A DNA stretch of 64,000 nucleotides from a virus: the IMG/VR virus record IMGVR_UViG_3300028392_000036, positions 62,001-126,000 of that record; one strand, given 5' to 3'. The notes under the pieces were generated by a model. That model saw only the letters and a program-made list of their open reading frames with translations. It did not search any database and was not told where the DNA came from. The first letter of the stretch is position 1. Each line of letters begins with the position of its first letter. The translations under genes and the position numbers were made by a program. Shown here one piece after another: positions 59,901 to 64,000 of the stretch.

Positions 59901-61127
59901 CGTAACTGGGATACTGTAACTCAAAACTGGACACCAAAACCTAGTTTGACCACATTTGATAGATACGGATCAGGATTACTTCCATTCATTGGATATGTTG
60001 ATATAGCCACACGTTTGGCCTACTCTGATGTTAATCAACAGACATTGGATTATATTACTAGCCTTGGCGGACTTGATGGAATACTATCTAACATCAACGG
60101 AAACACTTTAATCTTTACCAAGCAGGAATACTACACTGACTACGCCACTGCCGATGATGCTTGGCAAGACTATACTACTCTTTATGACGGTGGATTATAT
60201 GATCAAGGTGATGCAACAGATCCATCTGCACCGCCACCACAAAATATCGACTACCCTGTTGAGTCATTTGACGACAGTTATACTATTCCAGGTGGATACA
60301 CTTATGACTGTACTAACACTTATACCAGCACTGATTATATCAAAGCTTCAACTACTGCGGGTATGCAGGTAAATGATCCTGTGTGGTTTACTGGTAGCAC
60401 CTTTGGTGGAATACTTACTACCAATGCCGCTAATGGACTGACTCAAATATACTATATTACCGAAGTGGTCAAAACTACTTGTACTATTACTGCGGCAGGA
60501 ACAAACTTAATAACTTGTGCTAGTGCCACATATTTAAATACCAATGATGTGGTGTGGTTTACCGGTACTACATTTGGAGGTGTAGAAGCATTGACCGCAA
60601 GCAACACTATTCAACAATATTACGTGACCAAAATATCATCTACAACATTCAAGATTTCACTAACACAAGGTGGAGGATTTGTTACTTTATCAAATGCAAC
60701 AGGATCAATGAATGTAAACACGTCATACTTTACTGTAAGCGAAACACAAGGTGGTACTAATACCACCTTGACCACAGCATCGGGTGGTATGCTTGTGAAC
60801 TTTGGCAACACAAGAATGGCCGTCTACACCATATCGGTGGACCCTGTGACTACACTTGTGACTCTTACTCCCACAACACTTACTGCACAAACCCAATATG
60901 TACAAATCACTCGCGGACGCAGATATAAAGGCGCTCAATTGTATTACCCGACAAGCCCGGCACAAGGATATACATTGATCAACTGGCTCCCAGTACCAGA
61001 ATCTAGCTCAAGTGAAACCACATTTGACGCGGCAAGCATGGCGTTTGAACAACCAGTTGATATGTACGATCCCACCGATCGGGATGATAAATATCTGGTA
61101 TTTCCCAAAGCCAATATATTGGTATAA
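56961..61127 (+). CDS. Large virion adhesin with Ig-like (He_PIG) domains
   Basis: 1388 residues, starting 3 nt after the previous stop. It contains repeated Ig-like units with Y-x-L-x-x-G-x-LPPG and G-x-I-x-G-x-P (for example LIAGNLPPGIQVSDNGLIVG and SLIGGQLPGGVYLSPTGLIS) and about four copies of a unit beginning CTAT...NIITC and ending in TDTEF and G-T-M/L. Cadherin-like adhesins of this type sit on virions and contact the host. No signal peptide. Confidence 0.88.
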   Translation: MSQPVWITPVGSLGTIPEGIFYQNTLLVVAGALPNTPTCTATTAGTNIITCTSTEGLYPDLNVVFSGNVFGGVDPAIRYFVLDVISDTEFRITDTEFSAIPVALTTDTGTMTAEFRQHVYYTLIAGNLPPGIQVSDNGLIVGVPSALASIQGVPFDVNRDVTSKFTIRAYTQTATGTVDRIRDRTFTLTVINTNAPVFTSPGDLGTYYDGDRLDIQLGITNVGPNNPAVVSLIGGQLPGGVYLSPTGLISGYIQPFANVDRPPGYDLTPEDVYPYDFVTSAINKNYQFTLQVTDGTSTDIKTFSFFVYDRSTLNASTTQITADNSVITADEGEERKPFIVNSLPSNLGTVRSDNYYAHQFIANDYDTPDLKFAISVNVGSGLPPGLGIDPNSGWYYGYIPDQGVTEVEYSFNIVTYQADFVGTPITCTATAFNTNIITCDSTSQINPGQPIVFTGTSFGGITASPTQVYYVLSVESDTEFTITNNLGSNSAVTLTTSTGSLAANLIVASSPYPFTLTVNGAVNAEVIWSTPADLGYIENGATSMLVIQAENTGGRALKYRLKPGAGPAQLPYPYVPGVYNLLPQGLKLLDSGEISGRVTFNTFAIDLGSTTFDATQSVVRNISIQETTFDSTFTFTVNAYAEDSQQVLYKVNSVEVLDGGSGYSAVTTPVLTFNTPIGATAIQAQAGTVTVSGGKITAVAVENGGNGYTSPAILTVTEGFGGSGAVLQSIMKPTGTRDVVSVDKTFTVQVRRVYNKPYQNLLIEAMPPANDRATITELLNNQEIFVPDYIYRIDDPYFGKSERVIYQHAFGLAPDTLETYVLSLYENHYWKNLVLGEIDTAQAIDPITGEVVYEVVYSKIIDDLVNASGVSVSKIVNLPYSITDPGDGSTQLTQVYPNSLVDMRDQVIDVVGQISTKLPLWMTSKQTNGRVLGFTPAWVMCYTKPGRSRQIAYYVQTQFQGQLNTVDFKVDRYILDHTLSRNWDTVTQNWTPKPSLTTFDRYGSGLLPFIGYVDIATRLAYSDVNQQTLDYITSLGGLDGILSNINGNTLIFTKQEYYTDYATADDAWQDYTTLYDGGLYDQGDATDPSAPPPQNIDYPVESFDDSYTIPGGYTYDCTNTYTSTDYIKASTTAGMQVNDPVWFTGSTFGGILTTNAANGLTQIYYITEVVKTTCTITAAGTNLITCASATYLNTNDVVWFTGTTFGGVEALTASNTIQQYYVTKISSTTFKISLTQGGGFVTLSNATGSMNVNTSYFTVSETQGGTNTTLTTASGGMLVNFGNTRMAVYTISVDPVTTLVTLTPTTLTAQTQYVQITRGRRYKGAQLYYPTSPAQGYTLINWLPVPESSSSETTFDAASMAFEQPVDMYDPTDRDDKYLVFPKANILV

Positions 61128-61142
61128 CTAGGACAAAAAAGA

Positions 61143-62054
61143 ATGGCAAGTCAAATTAACCCAAACGACATCGACGGAGCATATCCGGTTGCTGGACAAG
61201 ACAATAACTCACAAGGTTTTCGTGATAATTTCACCAACACCAAAACAAATTTTACTTTTGCGGCAAACGAAATTACCGACTTGCAAAATAACGCAGTATT
61301 AAAGTCTGCACTAAACGGAACCACGCTGGACAACAACATGGGTGGAAGTTTGCTATATGATGCTACTATACAGGACTTTGGGGCCACACGAGTAGCATTA
61401 GGCTCAGTATCTGGATCAACTACCGTTAACTACGCTTCTGGACATTATCAAACGCTCACAACTGGTGGCAATGTAACGTTGACATTCAGCAACTTCCCTG
61501 CATCGGGAATACAGGCCTGGGTAATTGTAAGAGTTACTGTGGCAAGTGTTGCCCACATATTAACATTGTCTTCGGCAGTGGGCACAGGTGCTAGTTCTGC
61601 TTCAGTTTTGGGTATTCAAGGTATCAGCAGTAATGTTATTACCTTTAACGAAACAGGCACATACGAATTCCAGTTCCATACAGAAGACGGTGGAACCACA
61701 ATCTATCTTAGCGAACTAACTCGTCCAAGAAACAGATTTACTAATCCATTGCTTTTAACCGGAAGTGAAGACCTGGCTGCCAGTGGCGCCGCTAGTCTTG
61801 CACTTACAACCAGCTACTTCACAACCGCCGCCGCAGAAACAGCCACCTTGGCTGCAGGCACAACCGGACAAATCAAGGTGTTCAGTGCCGTAAGTATTGC
61901 CGCAGGCAACATGGTCATCACAGTGACCAATGCTGGATGGAAGAGTTCAGGTACAGGCACTATTACGTTTGGTACAATCGGTGCAGGTTGTACTTTACAG
62001 TACACCAACAGCAAATGGTTCTGCATTGGCAACAACGGTTGCACCTTCGGCTAA
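61143..62054 (+). CDS. Tail fibre or baseplate structural protein
   Basis: 303 residues. MASQINPNDIDGAYPVAGQD, NNSQGFRDNFTNTKTNFTFA is a common fibre N-terminal motif; strand-rich middle; the end YTNSKWFCIGNNGCTFG is a tip-like ending. Follows the adhesin gene in the same unit. Confidence 0.85.
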   Translation: MASQINPNDIDGAYPVAGQDNNSQGFRDNFTNTKTNFTFAANEITDLQNNAVLKSALNGTTLDNNMGGSLLYDATIQDFGATRVALGSVSGSTTVNYASGHYQTLTTGGNVTLTFSNFPASGIQAWVIVRVTVASVAHILTLSSAVGTGASSASVLGIQGISSNVITFNETGTYEFQFHTEDGGTTIYLSELTRPRNRFTNPLLLTGSEDLAASGAASLALTTSYFTTAAAETATLAAGTTGQIKVFSAVSIAAGNMVITVTNAGWKSSGTGTITFGTIGAGCTLQYTNSKWFCIGNNGCTFG

Positions 62055-62061
62055 CAAACAC

Positions 62062-62090
62062 TTGACAACCCAGTTGTTCTAGTGTAAACT
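62062..62090 (+). promoter_or_regulatory. Promoter, leaderless
   Basis: TTGACA (62062-62067), 17-bp spacer, TAAACT (62085-62090). The ATG at 62097 is 6 nt after the -10. Confidence 0.75.
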
Positions 62091-62096
62091 AACAAC

Positions 62097-62339
62097 ATGG
62101 AACATCCTTTAATCGGCGACATAAATGACTTGACCATTGATGAACTCAGTGCCCGGGTCAGCGAACTTTCCAACAAACTCAATATAGCCGCAGGAACGGG
62201 TAATGCCCATTTATGCGATCAAATTAGAATGGCTCTGGAAACTTTTCGAAACAAGTACCAAGATAAATTAAGAGATTCTTACAAGAAACAAGAAGAAATC
62301 AACCACATCAACTTTGACGACAAAATCAATATCAAATGA
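62097..62339 (+). CDS. Small coiled-coil phage protein (80 aa)
   Basis: MEHPLIGDINDLTIDELSAR, VSELSNKLNIAAGTGNAHLC, DQIRMALETFRNKY: a pattern of a short T4-like phage protein. Function unknown. Its stop overlaps the next ATG. Confidence 0.75.
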   Translation: MEHPLIGDINDLTIDELSARVSELSNKLNIAAGTGNAHLCDQIRMALETFRNKYQDKLRDSYKKQEEINHINFDDKINIK

Positions 62340-62935
62340 ACGTTAGACTACAATACGATTTAGAATTTCTTGCAGGTGTCTACTACGAAGATCAACTGCA
62401 AATGAACAGTTACACAGTGAGCCTCAACTTGCTGACCAAGACCAAAGATTCTGCCAGCACCAATATTGCCCTGGATCGAGCCAAGGCATTTGTGCATGGT
62501 GCATTAGAAAGTTCGGTCTTTATAAATCAAGATAATATGGAACGTGCCGAGTTCATGCAAATGATAGGCATCAATGTTACCACGTTGCCTGAAGAACCAG
62601 TTGACCAAATCATTGGAATGATGTTATACTACAAACTTAATGCTGTGATGGAAGGGCGCATGATTGTAACTGGATTAGATATTTCTAGCACACTAGGTGA
62701 CTCAGTTTGGTATCAACACGACGAGGATGATGCGGCTGGACCGTTTACTGCCGATGGTTGGTGGAACCGCGCCAGTATGCAACACGAAACAATAGAGCGC
62801 GATCCTGAACCGGGCAATATTGTCAAAGTAATGTCAACAGGTTGGTATGAATTGAATCTAGAGTGGCCCGAGAACACCGCAACAGTCAGTGACAACACGG
62901 TAGTATTTGCAAACTTTCCAAAAAATGAGAAGTAA
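62336..62935 (+). CDS. Conserved phage protein (199 aa)
   Basis: NVRLQYDLEFLAGVYYEDQL, then DRAKAFVHGALESSVFIN and DSVWYQHDEDDAAGPFTADG. Recurrent in marine phages, function unknown. Overlaps the next gene by 11 nt. Confidence 0.7.
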   Translation: MNVRLQYDLEFLAGVYYEDQLQMNSYTVSLNLLTKTKDSASTNIALDRAKAFVHGALESSVFINQDNMERAEFMQMIGINVTTLPEEPVDQIIGMMLYYKLNAVMEGRMIVTGLDISSTLGDSVWYQHDEDDAAGPFTADGWWNRASMQHETIERDPEPGNIVKVMSTGWYELNLEWPENTATVSDNTVVFANFPKNEK

Positions 62936-63443
62936 CCAGTACGGAGAAATAGTACTTGACGAAACTGATCTTTGTGATTTAATCATGCAAGGTCGCGATC
63001 TCTCACAAATGAAATGTGTAGTTGATTCAAATGTAGATATAGAATCAGCAATTCAGTTGTTGGAAGATCCAGGACAATTAGTGTTATGGACATTCCCATA
63101 CAACAGCGATATTAGTGTGCCTGACTGGGATCACATACAACAACGCAACTGGCACATGCCCGATGAATACAAACAACTGGATGTGGCTGAACACGTGGTT
63201 GGGTTATGTGACACACCCGAAAAACTGCAACGTGTGGGGCACGAATTATTATTGTATCAAGAGCGTGGTCTGTTTGATTTACTGCGTTACTTGAAGTATC
63301 TAGTGGATGTCATGCGAGACAATCATGTGATTTGGGGTGTAGGCCGTGGATCTAGTGTGGCCAGTTATGTGCTATACCTGTTGGGTGTACACAGAATAGA
63401 TTCGATGTATTACGATTTAGACGCAGAAGAGTTTTTGCGTTAA
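62925..63443 (+). CDS. Stand-alone DNA polymerase III alpha-like fragment
   Basis: 172 residues from the ATG at 62925. VIWGVGRGSSVASYVLYLLG followed by HRIDSMYYDLDAEEFLR corresponds to the GRGSAAGS palm motif and its downstream block in DnaE. The upstream part (DEYKQLDVAEHVVGLCDTPE) aligns with the region before it. No PHP or exonuclease part is present. It could be a relic, a split subunit or an interaction module. Confidence 0.7.
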   Translation: MRSNQYGEIVLDETDLCDLIMQGRDLSQMKCVVDSNVDIESAIQLLEDPGQLVLWTFPYNSDISVPDWDHIQQRNWHMPDEYKQLDVAEHVVGLCDTPEKLQRVGHELLLYQERGLFDLLRYLKYLVDVMRDNHVIWGVGRGSSVASYVLYLLGVHRIDSMYYDLDAEEFLR

Positions 63444-63464
63444 ATATTATTTTAGGAGATAGCA

Positions 63465-63689
63465 ATGACAAATGAAGTATATAAATCAGCTGGTGGTAAA
63501 ACTGTAGATATGGGTGCATTACGTTTACAAAACGAAAAAGTTCGTGCTGTGGGCAATATGCGTGTGAACGCTCGCGGTGATGAAATCAACGACAACAACG
63601 AAGTAATTCGCACAAGAAACGAGCAAGTTAACAAACAGTACAAGGCACAAACTCGTATGCCACTTCCTAGCTCAAAGGATACACAATGA
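63465..63689 (+). CDS. Small conserved phage protein (74 aa)
   Basis: AGGAGATAGCA precedes the ATG. YKSAGGKTVDMGALRLQNEK, VRAVGNMRVNARGDEIN: typical of a T4-like virion-associated small protein. Stop overlaps the next ATG by 4 nt. Confidence 0.8.
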   Translation: MTNEVYKSAGGKTVDMGALRLQNEKVRAVGNMRVNARGDEINDNNEVIRTRNEQVNKQYKAQTRMPLPSSKDTQ

Positions 63690-64000
63690 CCAAACTTGCT
63701 TTTGAAGCACATAGGTTCAACCGTGATCAACTGAAACCACTCAACGATGTGGTTATTGTAGGCGAGATGACTTTTACCGAACGCTTTACCAATACTGGTA
63801 TTGTGTTGCTCAGTGACAATGGCAAAACTGCAGGTATTCGACCACGTTGGGGGCAGGTATATGCTGTGGGTCCAGATCAAAAGGATGTGCAGGTGGGCGA
63901 GTGGGTTTGTATTGCACACGGGCGTTGGACACGTGGGATTGATATCGAAGACGAAAACGGCAAACAAACTCTGCGCCGGGTTGATCCCAAAGACATCTTG
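63686..64000 (+). CDS. Co-chaperonin GroES-like protein, 3' end outside window
   Basis: 105 residues are visible and the frame is open to the edge. RFNRDQLKPLNDVVIVGEMT, TNTGIVLLSDNGKTAGIRPR, WGQVYAVGPDQKDVQVGEWV follow the GroES/T4 gp31 fold; the mobile loop and roof differ from bacterial GroES. It would cap host GroEL for folding of a large capsid protein. Confidence 0.88.
   Translation, partial: MTKLAFEAHRFNRDQLKPLNDVVIVGEMTFTERFTNTGIVLLSDNGKTAGIRPRWGQVYAVGPDQKDVQVGEWVCIAHGRWTRGIDIEDENGKQTLRRVDPKDIL

Noticed and set aside
1-64000. tRNA genes, CRISPR arrays, insertion sequences, integrase or attachment sites
   Set aside because: I looked for T-arm patterns, regularly spaced repeats, transposase motifs and tyrosine recombinase motifs by eye and saw none. 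A tRNA scan would be needed to exclude tRNAs.

Overview
The window reads as part of a large tailed double-stranded DNA phage genome, probably a jumbo myovirus of the T4-like sphere, and not as a bacterial chromosome. It carries fibre and adhesin genes (32218-33171, 55484-62054), an endolysin plus holin-like pair (51966-52855), a gp31-like co-chaperonin (63686-end), several proteins with N-termini like T4 capsid-targeting peptides, and dozens of tiny overlapping genes. I see no rRNA, tRNA, transposase, integrase or CRISPR array. The host should be a Gram-negative bacterium: there are many lipobox lipoproteins, Sec signals, PhoB-type boxes and sigma70-type promoters. The LPKKLY end of the phage bS21 protein recalls betaproteobacterial S21, so an aquatic betaproteobacterium is a tentative guess.

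Layout. 1-4.7 kb: small phage genes, then a proteostasis and translation cluster (clpX, rpsU/bS21, hsp20, clpS). 4.7-10.2 kb: a phosphoesterase and a surface-sugar or metabolite island (UDP-sugar dehydrogenase, hydroxylase-like protein, amidinotransferase). 10.2-16.7 kb: uvsE and then a phosphate-stress and lipid island: a Pho box with pstS, an amidotransferase-like gene, a second near-identical Pho box with plcP-like phospholipase C and a diglucosyl/glucuronosyl-diacylglycerol-type glycosyltransferase, a lipid-related membrane protein, and a fatty acid desaturase. 16.8-19.5 kb (minus strand): membrane proteins and a queuosine-precursor transporter. 19.6-22.3 kb: phasin-like protein, gamma-glutamylcyclotransferase and lipoproteins. 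22.3-26.4 kb: two ClpP genes flanking two minus-strand genes whose products look head-packaged. 26.4-30.9 kb: radical SAM protein, a cluster of tiny minus-strand genes, a glycosyltransferase, a SWIM protein. 30.9-36.4 kb (mostly minus): tail-linked sedolisin protease, fibre protein, acetyltransferase, TRAP-type binding protein. 36.5-54.4 kb: dense plus-strand small genes with DNA methyltransferases, a DD-carboxypeptidase, NAD synthetase and a lysis pair. 54.4-55.5 kb: infA (IF-1), superoxide dismutase, and an ErpA/IscA-type Fe-S protein. 55.5-62 kb: fibres and a 1388-residue adhesin. 62-64 kb: small phage genes, a DnaE-like fragment and the start of the GroES-like gene.

Regulation is unusually legible. 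Twenty-one sigma70-like promoters can be read, nineteen of them with a spacer of exactly 17 bp. A dominant class is TTGACC-N14-TGC-TATAAT. Five genes begin exactly 6 nt after the -10 hexamer and are predicted leaderless. Two Pho boxes tie pstS and plcP-agt to phosphate starvation, which would let the phage strip phosphate from host phospholipids and replace them with glycolipids. The hsp20 leader has a ROSE-type RNA thermometer signature. Together the genes suggest a phage that takes over host proteolysis, ribosome function, phosphate supply, membrane lipids, redox defence and NAD supply.

All functional calls are by reading motifs, without database searches.
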